From Bacillus methanolicus MGA3 (GTDB taxonomy: Bacteria > Bacillota > Bacilli > Bacillales > Cytobacillaceae), in NCBI RefSeq assembly GCF_000724485.1, contig NZ_CP007739.1, forward strand, positions 2,588,843 through 2,652,842: a DNA stretch of 64,000 nucleotides. Reading direction: 5' to 3'. The notes beneath the pieces were generated by a model. That model was not told where the DNA came from and did no database searches. It saw only the letters and a list, made by a program, of their open reading frames with translations. This document shows, piece after piece, positions 9,245 to 18,084 of this stretch (the first letter of the stretch is position 1; each line of letters begins with the position of its first letter). A program made the translations under genes and the position numbers.

Positions 9245-10202
9245 TGTTTTCACTTCCTTGCTCTTGAGCTTTCGGCTTCTCTTTTTCCAGAGGGCGAATC
9301 GGGAAATACTTTAGCGTATTGCCGTCATCATTCATAATATAAATCTCGGTATTTGGCAATACTTGTTCAATCGTTTCAAGTACGAGGCGCTGCCTTGTTA
9401 TATTTGGGTTTTTCCTGTATTCTTCATAAAGCTTGTTAAATATAGCTACATCCCCGCGAGCGCGCTCAATCCGGGCAGCTTTGTCACCCTCGGCAGTGGC
9501 GATCAATGCATCTTTTTCCCCTAGTGCTTCGTTTTTCCGTTTGTTCTCATATTTTTTTGCTTCATTAATCTTTGTATTCATCGTTTCACGTGCGTCTGTT
9601 ACATTTGTAAAAGCTTTCCGTACTTTATCATTCGGAAGTTCCACATCCTGAAGCTTTACAGCAAGGATAGATATGCCAATATCATACTTATCTATGAGAG
9701 TAGAAAGCAAATCGCGGACTTCCGCTTCAATTTCTGCTTTTCCTGATGTTAATGCATCATCAATTTTAGAACTGCCGATAATGCTTCTTAATGAAGCGGA
9801 TGTAGCATCATATAAAATTTCTTTTGGATTATCTGAGTTGTACAAATATTTTTCAGGGTTAGTAATTTTCCATTGGACGACCAAATCGGCAAGAACGATG
9901 TTCTCATCTCCGGTAATCATTTTGGTCTCATCTGGAAACTCTTTTATTTTCCCTTCCTTTTCTTCATAGCCAAATTGGAGACTGAACGTTTCTTTTGAAA
10001 GTTTTTTTACACTTTGTATCGGCCATGGCAATTTAAGATGAAGACCCGGCTCAGTGATCCCTTCCTCAACTTTGCCGAATGTTAAGATGACAGCCTGTTC
10101 AGACTCATCGACCGTATACCAGGTTGAAAAAACAACGATACATAAAATGACAACAAGAATAACAAGGCCGGCAATTGTATAAATCCTCTTTAAACTAATC
10201 AT
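9237..10202 (-). CDS. hflK: HflK, SPFH-domain membrane protease modulator
   Basis: The 321-residue product has one N-terminal membrane segment (about 8-28) and a band-7 domain starting TVDESEQAVILTFGKV, with the HflK signature PGLHLKLPWPIQSVKKL. The family forms HflK-HflC multimers that hold FtsH and tune membrane protein turnover. The ATG at 10200-10202 has GGGAGAGG upstream. The first gene of the hflK-hflC pair, it lies between the strong phoR terminator and polA, so it must have its own promoter, which I could not pick out. Its Gram-negative-style N-terminal glycine-rich region is absent, as in other Firmicute versions. Confidence 0.9.
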   Translation of the reverse strand: MISLKRIYTIAGLVILVVILCIVVFSTWYTVDESEQAVILTFGKVEEGITEPGLHLKLPWPIQSVKKLSKETFSLQFGYEEKEGKIKEFPDETKMITGDENIVLADLVVQWKITNPEKYLYNSDNPKEILYDATSASLRSIIGSSKIDDALTSGKAEIEAEVRDLLSTLIDKYDIGISILAVKLQDVELPNDKVRKAFTNVTDARETMNTKINEAKKYENKRKNEALGEKDALIATAEGDKAARIERARGDVAIFNKLYEEYRKNPNITRQRLVLETIEQVLPNTEIYIMNDDGNTLKYFPIRPLEKEKPKAQEQGSENNE

Positions 10203-10301
10203 GCCTCTCCCTTTCTTTATAAAGATTTGGTTTCTTTTTATACGAAAATATGTTAAAAAGGTTTCAATATTTCGGAATATTTAAATATTTATAAAAAAAA
10301 T

Positions 10302-10342
10302 AACGAAAAGACGAAAGCTGGGTTTGCTTTCGTCTTTTCGTT
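10302..10342 (-). terminator. Terminator of the phoPR operon
   Basis: A perfect 17-bp inverted repeat with a 7-nt loop (10302-10318 against 10326-10342), followed on the minus strand by ATTTTTTTTA. It separates phoPR from hflKC. Confidence 0.9.
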
Positions 10343-10451
10343 GGCTCCTTGGATGAAGGGGTTTTCAAGTAGAATTTTAGCAACTCCATGTTAAGGAAAA
10401 ATAAACCGGACGTTAAAGAACTGTAAATTTCCACTTCCCTTCAACGAGCCT

Positions 10452-12218
10452 TTATAATTGTAAGGTTTTATGGAATTCTATTGTAAATTCCGTCCCTTTG
10501 CCAAATTGGCTCTGAACAGAAATATTGCCTTTATGCGCTTCCACAAGATGCTTGACAATCGCCAGCCCTAAACCGGTCCCTCCGGAATTTCGGCTCCTAG
10601 CCTTATCCACCCGGTAAAACCGCTCAAATATTCTCGGGATTTCATCTTTATTAATTCCAATCCCGGTATCCTTTACTTTAGCGGTTACTGTCTTTTTATT
10701 TTCGATTATTTTCACTGTAACCATTCCGCCATTAGGGGTATATGTAATGGCATTATTAATAAGATTAATGAAAATTTGCTTTAGTCGATAAAGATCTCCC
10801 TCAACGATAATATGTTCTCCAGAAGTTTCCAGCATTAATGAAATGCCTTTTTCATTCGCCTTTCCTTCAAGAATCGTAATAACATCGTTTAACATCATGA
10901 CAAGATCAACTGTCTGGATATTCAATTTAAACCCTTGCTGTTCTATTTTTGATAAATCTAATAGATCTTGAATAAGCGTTTGAAGGCGGCCGCTTTCTTG
11001 TAAAATGATATTGAGAAAAGCTTCAAGAGTATTTTTGTCATTCATCGCTCCATCTAAAAGAGTTTCAGTGAATCCTTTTATAGAGGTAATCGGTGTTTTG
11101 AGTTCGTGGGAAACATTTGCTACAAAGTCTTTTCTCATTTGCTCAAGCCTTTTTAATTCCGTTATATCGTGAAAGACTAGCAAAATACCCTTCCATACAT
11201 CATTTGTGCCGATAATAGGTGCTCCGTATACTTCAAAATGCCGCCTCTCAATTGCGAGCGGAATGAGCATTTGCTTCTTAATTTTTTGTTCTGTCATAAA
11301 TATTTCTTCAATTAATTTCGAAATTTCTTGATGCTCTATTACTTCATAATATAGTCTGTATAAATAATCGCTTGGATTTACATTGAAAATCTCTTTATAA
11401 GCCCTATTAATTAGATTAATATATCCTTTGCTGTCAATTAAAATAAGGCCGCTTCCCATATTTTCGATTAGAGTTGTCAAACGGTCCTGCTGCATTTCCT
11501 GGGTCTTCATCAGTTCCTGAAGGTTACGGGCTAGGACATTGATAGACGCGCTTAACATTCCCGTTTCGTCCATATGATCTTCATAAGTTCTGGCAAGATA
11601 GTTTCCTTTCGCCAGCTCAATCGCAACATTTGTAGCAGATTCGATCGGTTTCGTATAACGAGTCGTGATCCGTGACACTAAAAAGATAATAACAACAAGA
11701 GCCATTCCTAGACTGGCGGTTAAGAGCATCCAAATTTGCCGGTAGATTTTTTTTAGTTCATCTATTTGCGTGCTGAGAAATACGTATCCTTCTTTTTTTC
11801 CATCTTTATGAATCGGACTCCAGTAATACCGTAAATCATAGCCTCTCTTTACTTCATAGCCATTTTTAATCTCTGGCTGTTTCTCTATAATTTCACGGAT
11901 AATTTCCGCATGTTCTCTAATTTTTGTATTTGATCGTTCACCGCTGTCATAAAGAATGGTTCCATCTGCGTCAGAAATAGTTATTCTTGATTCAAGCATA
12001 CGGCTAATGGAATCCAGTTTATGTCCATCGAAACTGCCAATTCCTCCATTATCCTCTATATACGAAGTCAACACGTCGCTTTCAATTTTCAGCCTTTCAT
12101 TAAACGATTTTAAATAATAACTTTTAAAAAGCTGTCCAAGTAACAAACCAAGGCCAATTAATACGGTAACAATTAGGGTAATAATAGAAATGAGGAGTCT
12201 TGTCCGGAATTTTATCAT
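10452..12218 (-). CDS. phoR: Phosphate regulon sensor histidine kinase PhoR
   Basis: The 588-residue kinase has two membrane segments (about 8-30 and 162-182) around an extracytoplasmic sensor loop, then HAMP, a PAS domain (about 245-350), the dimerisation/phosphoacceptor helix with the H box (NVSHELKTPITSIKG), and an HATPase domain with N box (LINNAITYTPNGG) and G boxes (DTGIGINKDEI, GTGLGLAIVKHL). It senses phosphate starvation in the B. subtilis system through cell-wall intermediates. It overlaps phoP by 4 bp (ATGA), which indicates translational coupling, and ends in the strong hairpin at 10302-10342. Confidence 0.95.
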   Translation of the reverse strand: MIKFRTRLLISIITLIVTVLIGLGLLLGQLFKSYYLKSFNERLKIESDVLTSYIEDNGGIGSFDGHKLDSISRMLESRITISDADGTILYDSGERSNTKIREHAEIIREIIEKQPEIKNGYEVKRGYDLRYYWSPIHKDGKKEGYVFLSTQIDELKKIYRQIWMLLTASLGMALVVIIFLVSRITTRYTKPIESATNVAIELAKGNYLARTYEDHMDETGMLSASINVLARNLQELMKTQEMQQDRLTTLIENMGSGLILIDSKGYINLINRAYKEIFNVNPSDYLYRLYYEVIEHQEISKLIEEIFMTEQKIKKQMLIPLAIERRHFEVYGAPIIGTNDVWKGILLVFHDITELKRLEQMRKDFVANVSHELKTPITSIKGFTETLLDGAMNDKNTLEAFLNIILQESGRLQTLIQDLLDLSKIEQQGFKLNIQTVDLVMMLNDVITILEGKANEKGISLMLETSGEHIIVEGDLYRLKQIFINLINNAITYTPNGGMVTVKIIENKKTVTAKVKDTGIGINKDEIPRIFERFYRVDKARSRNSGGTGLGLAIVKHLVEAHKGNISVQSQFGKGTEFTIEFHKTLQL

Positions 12219-12931
12219 TCCCCTTTCGGCTCCTCTAATTTATACCCTAGACCGCGGATTGTTTTAATGTAGGCAGGTTTTTTTGTGTTTTGCTCAATTT
12301 TCTCGCGCAAATGACTGATATGAACATCAACAATTCGGGTATCCCCAGCAAAATCATAATTCCATACCGAACTTAGCAATTGGTCCCGCGTTAACACTCT
12401 GCCCTTATGTTTTGCCAAATATAGAAGCAGTTCAAATTCTTTCGGTGTTAAATCAAGTTGTTCTTCCGCAAAATATGCCTCATATTGTTCAGGATAAATT
12501 TTCAAGTCAGCGATCTTTATAAAACCATTCTCTAAAATTTCATTTTCTTTTACCTCGGGCTGAAATTGAGATCTCCGTAATATTGCCTTCACTCTTGCAA
12601 TTACTTCACGGGGACTGAAAGGCTTTGTCATATAATCATCAGCACCGAGTTCAAGACCGAGAACTTTGTCAAACTCATCATCTTTTGCCGTTAACATCAA
12701 GATGGGTGTCATCATTTTTTGCTGTCTTAATTGTTTACAAACTTCAATTCCATCAAGTTTAGGCAGCATCAGGTCCAAAATGATCAAATCGGGATTTTCC
12801 TTGAGAGCTAAATCTTTTCCATCTTCACCATCCATAGCGGTTATAACATCAAAGCCTGCTTGCTCCAAATTGTACTGCAGCAATGTTACAATTGATTGTT
12901 CGTCGTCGACGACTAGCACTGTTTTCTTCAT
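12215..12931 (-). CDS. phoP: Phosphate regulon response regulator PhoP
   Basis: The 238-residue protein is an OmpR/PhoB-type response regulator. The receiver domain carries the acidic pair D9-D10, the phosphoacceptor D53 (LDLMLPKLDG), T and K (MTKPFSPRE). The C-terminal winged helix contains LTPKEFELLLYLAKH and VHISHLREKIE. Phosphorylated PhoP activates phosphate scavenging and teichuronic acid genes. The gene heads the phoPR operon. Upstream on the minus strand a TATAAT -10 sits in an AT-rich stretch near 12983, with only a weak -35. Confidence 0.96.
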   Translation of the reverse strand: MKKTVLVVDDEQSIVTLLQYNLEQAGFDVITAMDGEDGKDLALKENPDLIILDLMLPKLDGIEVCKQLRQQKMMTPILMLTAKDDEFDKVLGLELGADDYMTKPFSPREVIARVKAILRRSQFQPEVKENEILENGFIKIADLKIYPEQYEAYFAEEQLDLTPKEFELLLYLAKHKGRVLTRDQLLSSVWNYDFAGDTRIVDVHISHLREKIEQNTKKPAYIKTIRGLGYKLEEPKGE

Positions 12932-13110
12932 ACAAGCCTCCGGTTATTCATATTAACCCCTATCCAAGTTCCTAATTTTATTATAATATATTTTTCTTCC
13001 TGCAAAAGTAGCCAAAGTGATAAAACACATCACATAAATGTAAAAAAGCTGTCCTCAAGAAGATAGCGGCGCTTCAATACTTGCATTTCCAAGCATTACA
13101 AAAAGAATAA

Positions 13111-13140
13111 AAAAATTCGGGGGAAATCCCCCGAATTTTT
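13111..13140 (-). terminator. Terminator after mdh, at the end of the citrate cycle cluster
   Basis: AAAAATTCGGGGG pairs perfectly with CCCCCGAATTTTT across a 4-nt loop. On the minus strand a T-rich tail follows, 12 bp past the mdh stop. Confidence 0.92.
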
Positions 13141-13151
13141 AATGTTTCAAA

Positions 13152-14090
13152 TTAAACTAATACAGCCATTACATTGCGGACAGATTGAGCTGATTTATCT
13201 AAAGCAGCTTTTTCTTCCTCTGTCAAATCAAGTTCGATTACTTTTTCAATACCGTTTGCACCTAAAATAGTTGGAACGCCAAGGTAAATTCCGTTATAGC
13301 CGTATTCTCCCTCAAGGTAAGCAATAGCCGGAAGAATTCTACGCTGATCTTTTAGAATAGCTTCACACATTTCAACAAGAGAAGCAGCAGGAGCATAATA
13401 AGCGCTTCCATTTCCAAGAAGGTTAACTATTTCACCGCCGCCTTTACGTGTACGTTCAACGATTTTCTCAAGGCGATCCTTTGGAATTAGAGTTTCAAGG
13501 GGAATTCCGCCTGCGTAAGAATAGCGAACAAGGGGAACCATATCGTCTCCATGGCCGCCCAGTACAAAACCTGTAATATCCTTAACTGAAATGTTCAATT
13601 CCTGAGCGACGAAAGTTCTGAAACGGGCTGTGTCAAGTACACCTGATTGACCGATGACACGGTTTTTAGGGAAACCTGATTCTTTAAACACTGTATAAGT
13701 CATAGCATCAACCGGATTTGTCAATACAATGATGTAGCAATTTGGAGAATATTTCACAATTTCCTGTGTTACACTTTTCATCACTTTCTGATTTGTTTGC
13801 ACTAAATCATCACGGCTCATTCCAGGTTTCCGTGCAATTCCTGCTGTGATTACAACGATATCGGAACCTTTTGTATCTTCATAATTCGAAGTCCCGATAA
13901 TATTAGCGTCGAATCCTTGAACTGGGCTTGCTTCAAGCATATCTAACGCTTTCCCTTTAGTAGGTTTTTCCATTTGCGGAATATCAACTAAAACAATATC
14001 TCCAAGTTCTTTTTGAGCTAAAAGGAATGCTGTAGTAGCTCCGGTAAATCCTCCGCCGATCACAGAAATTTTTTTGCGTTTCATTGACAT
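13152..14090 (-). CDS. mdh: Malate dehydrogenase
   Basis: This 312-residue enzyme oxidises malate to oxaloacetate with NAD in the citrate cycle. The Rossmann loop reads [10 protein letters not shown], the active site has R and D in the [10 protein letters not shown] region and the catalytic histidine in [11 protein letters not shown], which is the lactate-dehydrogenase-like MDH type of bacilli. The ATG at 14088-14090 has AAGGGGGA eight bases away. It is the last gene of the citZ-icd-mdh cluster and ends in a strong terminator. A 133-bp gap with its own hairpin separates it from icd, so a second mdh promoter is possible. Confidence 0.96.
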   Translation of the reverse strand: MSMKRKKISVIGGGFTGATTAFLLAQKELGDIVLVDIPQMEKPTKGKALDMLEASPVQGFDANIIGTSNYEDTKGSDIVVITAGIARKPGMSRDDLVQTNQKVMKSVTQEIVKYSPNCYIIVLTNPVDAMTYTVFKESGFPKNRVIGQSGVLDTARFRTFVAQELNISVKDITGFVLGGHGDDMVPLVRYSYAGGIPLETLIPKDRLEKIVERTRKGGGEIVNLLGNGSAYYAPAASLVEMCEAILKDQRRILPAIAYLEGEYGYNGIYLGVPTILGANGIEKVIELDLTEEEKAALDKSAQSVRNVMAVLV

Positions 14091-14185
14091 GGTGTGTTCC
14101 CCCTTATCGCATTAAAAAAAAAATGATTTCATACCAATAGATGCATCAAGTTTTTGCCCATAGGCTGGAAAGAGCATTTTATATA

Positions 14186-14213
14186 AAGGCTGTTCATCTT
14201 AATGAACAGCCTT
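14186..14213 (-). terminator. Hairpin between icd and mdh
   Basis: AAGGCTGTTCAT and ATGAACAGCCTT form a perfect 12-bp stem with a 4-nt loop, 10 bp past the icd stop. The following tract is only moderately T-rich (TTATATAAAA), so termination may be partial, letting some transcription reach mdh. Confidence 0.65.
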
Positions 14214-14223
14214 AAAAAGATAA

Positions 14224-15492
14224 TTATCCCATATTTTTAATTAACTCATTGCCGAATTCTGAAGTTTTTACTTCAATTGCACCTTCCATTAACCGTGCAA
14301 AATCATACGTAACAACTTTGGAAGCAATTGTTTTTTCCATCGATTTAATGATTAGATTTGCTGCTTCATTCCATCCTAAATGCTCAAACATTAATACTCC
14401 AGAAAGGATGACTGAAGAAGGGTTTACTTTATCTAATCCTGCATATTTAGGAGCTGTGCCATGTGTTGCTTCAAAAATAGCATGACCTGTTTCATAGTTA
14501 ATATTTGCTCCTGGAGCAATTCCAATTCCTCCAACTTGAGCAGCAAGTGCGTCGGAAATATAGTCTCCGTTTAAATTCATTGTTGCTACAACATCAAACT
14601 CGCGCGGACGAGTCAGAATTTGTTGAAGGAAAATATCAGCAATTGCATCTTTTACAATGATCTTTCCTGCGGCTTCTGCCTCTGCTTGTGCTTTATTTGC
14701 AGCTTCTATCCCCTGTTCTTCTTTAATGCGGTCGTACTGAGCCCAAGTAAATACTTTATCGCCAAATTCTTTTTCAGCAAGCTCGTAGCCCCAGTTTTTA
14801 AATGCGCCTTCAGTGAATTTCATAATGTTCCCTTTATGTACGAGAGTTACAGACTTGCGGCCTTCTTTAATTGCATAATTGATAGCCGCACGTACAAGGC
14901 GAGTTGTTCCTTCCTGTGAAATAGGCTTTATGCCGATGCCTGAAGTTTCAGGGAATCGGATTTTATTGACGCCCAATTCATTTTCAAGGAAATTAATTAA
15001 TTTCTTTACTTCGTCAGTACCTTTTGCATATTCAATTCCTGCATAAATATCTTCAGTATTTTCACGGAAAATAACCATGTCTGTATCTTGCGGGCGTTTT
15101 ACTGGTGAAGGCACTCCTTCAAACCAGCGTACAGGACGCAAGCACACAAACAAATCTAGTTCCTGGCGAAGAGCAACGTTTAAGGAACGGATTCCACCTC
15201 CGACAGGAGTTGTTAAAGGTCCTTTGATGGCAATTAAGTATTCTTTAATTGTTTGCAGCGTTTCAGCAGGAAGCCATTCTCCAGTTTGTTTAAAAGCTTT
15301 TTCTCCGGCAAGAACTTCTTTCCAAACAATTTTCCGCTCGCCTTTATAAGCTTTCTCAACTGCTGCGTCTAATACTCTTTGTGCAGCAGCCCAAATATCC
15401 GGACCTGTTCCATCCCCCTCAATAAATGGAATAATCGGATTATTTGGTACGTTTAGCACACCATTTGTTACCGTGATTTTTTCACCTTGCAT
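14224..15492 (-). CDS. icd: Isocitrate dehydrogenase (NADP)
   Basis: This 422-residue enzyme converts isocitrate to 2-oxoglutarate with NADP. The substrate-site serine lies in [20 protein letters not shown], and other signatures are [12 protein letters not shown], the metal-binding [19 protein letters not shown] and [19 protein letters not shown]. The residues after HGTAPKYAG fit NADP-specific bacterial enzymes. It lies between citZ and mdh as in B. subtilis. The 259-bp gap to citZ contains stem-loops, which suggests processing or partial termination within the operon. Confidence 0.96.
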   Translation of the reverse strand: MQGEKITVTNGVLNVPNNPIIPFIEGDGTGPDIWAAAQRVLDAAVEKAYKGERKIVWKEVLAGEKAFKQTGEWLPAETLQTIKEYLIAIKGPLTTPVGGGIRSLNVALRQELDLFVCLRPVRWFEGVPSPVKRPQDTDMVIFRENTEDIYAGIEYAKGTDEVKKLINFLENELGVNKIRFPETSGIGIKPISQEGTTRLVRAAINYAIKEGRKSVTLVHKGNIMKFTEGAFKNWGYELAEKEFGDKVFTWAQYDRIKEEQGIEAANKAQAEAEAAGKIIVKDAIADIFLQQILTRPREFDVVATMNLNGDYISDALAAQVGGIGIAPGANINYETGHAIFEATHGTAPKYAGLDKVNPSSVILSGVLMFEHLGWNEAANLIIKSMEKTIASKVVTYDFARLMEGAIEVKTSEFGNELIKNMG

Positions 15493-15574
15493 GATTTTTT
15501 CTCCCTTCTATAAGAGCTAAGTGCCCCTAACATTCCTATTTATTTTTTTCTTTTTAAAAAGCATTCCTAAAAGC

Positions 15575-15593
15575 CGGCGGATCAGCTCCGCCG
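15575..15593. other. GC-rich stem-loop between citZ and icd
   Basis: CGGCGGA and TCCGCCG form a 7-bp GC-rich stem with a 5-nt loop; GCATTC/GAATGC can extend it with a bulge, and flanking A and T runs lie on both sides. It may attenuate or stabilise citZ-icd mRNA. Confidence 0.5.
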
Positions 15594-15645
15594 AATGCAG
15601 CTTTTTAGAAAGCCAGGGGCAATGCTGGTAAAAAATCAGAATCAA

Positions 15646-15676
15646 AGGTTAGAAGGCTTTGCCCCTAACCTTTTTT
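15646..15676 (+). terminator. Plus-strand terminator-like hairpin between icd and citZ
   Basis: AGGTTAG (15646-15652) pairs with CTAACCT (15665-15671), followed by a T run on the plus strand. GGGGCAA (15616-15622) can instead pair with TTGCCCC (15659-15665), which excludes the first stem. Both flanking genes are on the minus strand, so no known plus-strand gene needs it. Confidence 0.4.
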
Positions 15677-15751
15677 CCTCACTCTTTTATTACATCAATT
15701 TTTCTCAAAAAAGTAAAATGGAGATTTTATTTTTTGGCATTAAAAAATCTT

Positions 15752-16870
15752 TTATCCTCTTTGCTCAATTGGAATAAATTTTTGCATTCCAGGACCGATA
15801 TAGTCGGCACGCGGGCGAATTAAGCGGTTATTTTCATATTGTTCTAAAATATGGGCCAGCCAACCGGATATACGGCTTACAGCAAAAATTGGTGTAAATA
15901 AATCATGGTCAATTCCTAGGCTATGATATATAGACGCTGAATAAAAATCGACATTTGGAGGAAGACCTTTCTCCCCTGTCACAATTGCTTCAATCTTAGT
16001 GGACATTTCATACCAATGAGGTTCACCAGTAAGCTCTGTTAGCTTTTTAGACATTTCCCTTAAGTGTTTTGCACGCGGATCTCCTTTTCGATAAACCCGA
16101 TGCCCGAAGCCCATAATTTTTTCTTTCTTCGCAAGCTTTTCTCGAATATATGGTTCAACATTCTCCAATGAACCGATTTCTGTCAGCATTTTCATTACCG
16201 CTTCGTTTGCACCCCCGTGCAATGGGCCTTTCAGCGCTCCAATTGCTGCTGTGACACCGGAATAAATATCAGATAAAGTTGCAACACAGACCCTCGCAGT
16301 AAAGGTAGAAGCATTTAACTCATGATCGGCATGAAGAACAAGCACCTTATTGAATGCTTCAACAGCAATATCCTCCGGTTCTTTTCCTTTAAGCATATAC
16401 AAAAAATTCGCTGCAAAGCTTAAATCCTTCCTTGGCGCGACCGGCTCCAGCCCTTTGCGTACACGGGCAAATGCAGCGACAATCGAAGGTATCTTTGCCT
16501 GAAGGCGGATTGCTTTTCGATAGTTGGCCTCTTCATCCATAAGATCAGCTTCTTCATCATATAATCCAAGCAGTGACACAGCTGAACGAAGAGCAGCCAT
16601 TGGATGAACCTTATCAATCGGATACATTTTGAAATGGTCCAAAATCTCTTTTGGAAGTTCAGCGTTTTCTGCCAGCAGGATTTTTAGTTCTTCCAATTCA
16701 GATTTCGTAGGAAGTTTGCGGTGCCATAAAAGAAAGATTACTTCTTCAAAACTAGCATTATCCGCTAAATCATCGATATTATAGCCAACATATGTCAGTG
16801 TATCATCGATTATCGAACTAATTGAAGAAGTTGTTGCAACTACCCCTTCAAGACCACGTGTAACTGTCAT
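15752..16870 (-). CDS. citZ: Citrate synthase CitZ
   Basis: The 372-residue protein is the major citrate synthase, condensing acetyl-CoA and oxaloacetate. Catalytic residues are visible in the family motifs: HADHELNAST (His), GFGHRVYRKGDPRA (His/Arg) and NVDFYSASIYHSLGI (Asp). It starts MTVTRGLEGV, as in other bacilli, from an ATG preceded by AAAGGAGAG. It heads the citZ-icd-mdh cluster. Upstream lie a long leader and a cre-like site at 17115-17129, pointing to CcpA control; CcpC also regulates citZ in B. subtilis, but I did not find a convincing CcpC box. Confidence 0.96.
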   Translation of the reverse strand: MTVTRGLEGVVATTSSISSIIDDTLTYVGYNIDDLADNASFEEVIFLLWHRKLPTKSELEELKILLAENAELPKEILDHFKMYPIDKVHPMAALRSAVSLLGLYDEEADLMDEEANYRKAIRLQAKIPSIVAAFARVRKGLEPVAPRKDLSFAANFLYMLKGKEPEDIAVEAFNKVLVLHADHELNASTFTARVCVATLSDIYSGVTAAIGALKGPLHGGANEAVMKMLTEIGSLENVEPYIREKLAKKEKIMGFGHRVYRKGDPRAKHLREMSKKLTELTGEPHWYEMSTKIEAIVTGEKGLPPNVDFYSASIYHSLGIDHDLFTPIFAVSRISGWLAHILEQYENNRLIRPRADYIGPGMQKFIPIEQRG

Positions 16871-17240
16871 ACTGTATCTCTCCTTTACTTAAATAATCTC
16901 CCCATTGCCCATTGACTGTAAACCAAATTTCACCGAATTCCTTTATCAGCATTCCGGAAATTGTTTTCTGTCCATTAATGGGCCAAAAAAAGCTGCTTAA
17001 AAGTTGCTGGATCAACAGAACATTTGAGGATACGCTTGTGTGTCTTCCTTTCAAAGTTTTTCAACGGGTCTTATAGCCCAAGCTCCGAGCGCTTGCTCAG
17101 AAAAATATCAAAAAAGAAAGTGCTTACATTTTTCTTCTTGCTAGCAACTGAAAATAAATTATTATTCATATTTACATTTTTCTCATAAAATTTATATAAG
17201 AAACGATTACTATTCCTATTATAAACAATTATCAGATTTT
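16871..17240 (-). promoter_or_regulatory. Long upstream region and leader of citZ
   Basis: The 557-bp gap between citZ and ytwI holds no convincing gene. The part nearer citZ carries the cre-like site and several short hairpins. The part nearer ytwI (17241-17427) is very AT-rich and shows nothing else recognisable. A frame from 17054 runs into citZ but has weak coding character. Confidence 0.5.
17115..17129 (-). promoter_or_regulatory. cre-like CcpA site upstream of citZ
   Basis: ATGTAAGCACTTTCT fits the cre consensus WTGNAANCGNWNNCW at all fixed positions except one (A for the central G). A cre is known for citZ in B. subtilis. It lies about 245 bp before the citZ ATG. Confidence 0.6.
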
Positions 17241-17427
17241 TGTGAACGAAAAGAATATAAAATGTGAAAAAATTATTATTTTTTTAGAAAAGCTGATATG
17301 CCAATTATATTTATACTTGCATTCGATCATTTTACTATTTCAAAAAAATAACACTTCCAAAATTATGGAATTCGGCTGCCATTCTCCTTTGCCTGAAGAC
17401 AGAATAAGATCGCAGCCTGTTCTATTA

Positions 17428-17892
17428 TCAATTATTTAAAAGATCAAATACTTTCATTGCCATGTATGCGATTCCTGCACCGATCAGCGGTCCTACCGCC
17501 ACTCCTTTAAAGAGAGATACGGCAATAATCGTTCCTAAAACAAGGGCAGTTGTGATATGAGGGTCTTCTGCCAATAATATTACCCCGCCTTTCGCTAGCA
17601 GCGCTACTGCAATACCCGATATTAGTGCAATCCATGCATATGGCGATTTGAAAGCCCCAGACAAATCCTTAAAGCCGATTTCACCGCTTCCTATAGGAGC
17701 AAGGACAGCGATCGTTATAATTGTTACTCCCCAGTTAATTCCTTTTGCTTGAAGAATCGAAAAAGCGCGCATACCAATAGGAAGCAATTTTAATAACATT
17801 AAAACAATCACAGCAATCATTAGAGAGTTATTTTTTGCTATGAAACCTATTCCAAGCAATAATAATAAAAATAAATATGGTTCGAGTGTCAA
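17428..17892 (-). CDS. ytwI: DUF441 (UPF0756) membrane protein YtwI
   Basis: The 154-residue product has about four hydrophobic segments, with the polar turn ITIAVLAPIGSGEIGFKDL and the pattern GIAVALLAKGGVILLAEDP typical of the UPF0756 family. Its function is unknown. The start is a TTG at 17890-17892, with AAGGATG about seven bases upstream. It is divergent from ytvI and lies upstream of citZ on the same strand, as in B. subtilis. I see no terminator before the citZ region. Confidence 0.88.
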   Translation of the reverse strand: MTLEPYLFLLLLLGIGFIAKNNSLMIAVIVLMLLKLLPIGMRAFSILQAKGINWGVTIITIAVLAPIGSGEIGFKDLSGAFKSPYAWIALISGIAVALLAKGGVILLAEDPHITTALVLGTIIAVSLFKGVAVGPLIGAGIAYMAMKVFDLLNN

Positions 17893-18084
17893 ATTGATTC
17901 ATCCTTCCGCCAATATTACCTTAGCTTAAGATATGGTAGTTCCATCAACATAAAACCTGCTGCCTTTTTCATATTCGGTGAATCCTTTCAATGGTTTTGA
18001 TCGTAGGTATGAGTACAGATGCGGTTTTCCAATATAGATGATAAAATACTTTTAATAATATTGCACAAATAAGGGGGAACTTAA

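Noticed and set aside
14620..14919. 99-codon plus-strand frame opposite icd
   Set aside because: It is antisense to a strongly conserved enzyme gene and has a cysteine/phenylalanine-rich shadow composition.
16848..17054. 68-codon minus-strand frame in the citZ leader
   Set aside because: It overlaps the citZ start, has an AT-rich composition and no recognisable domain; kept only as a note in the leader finding.
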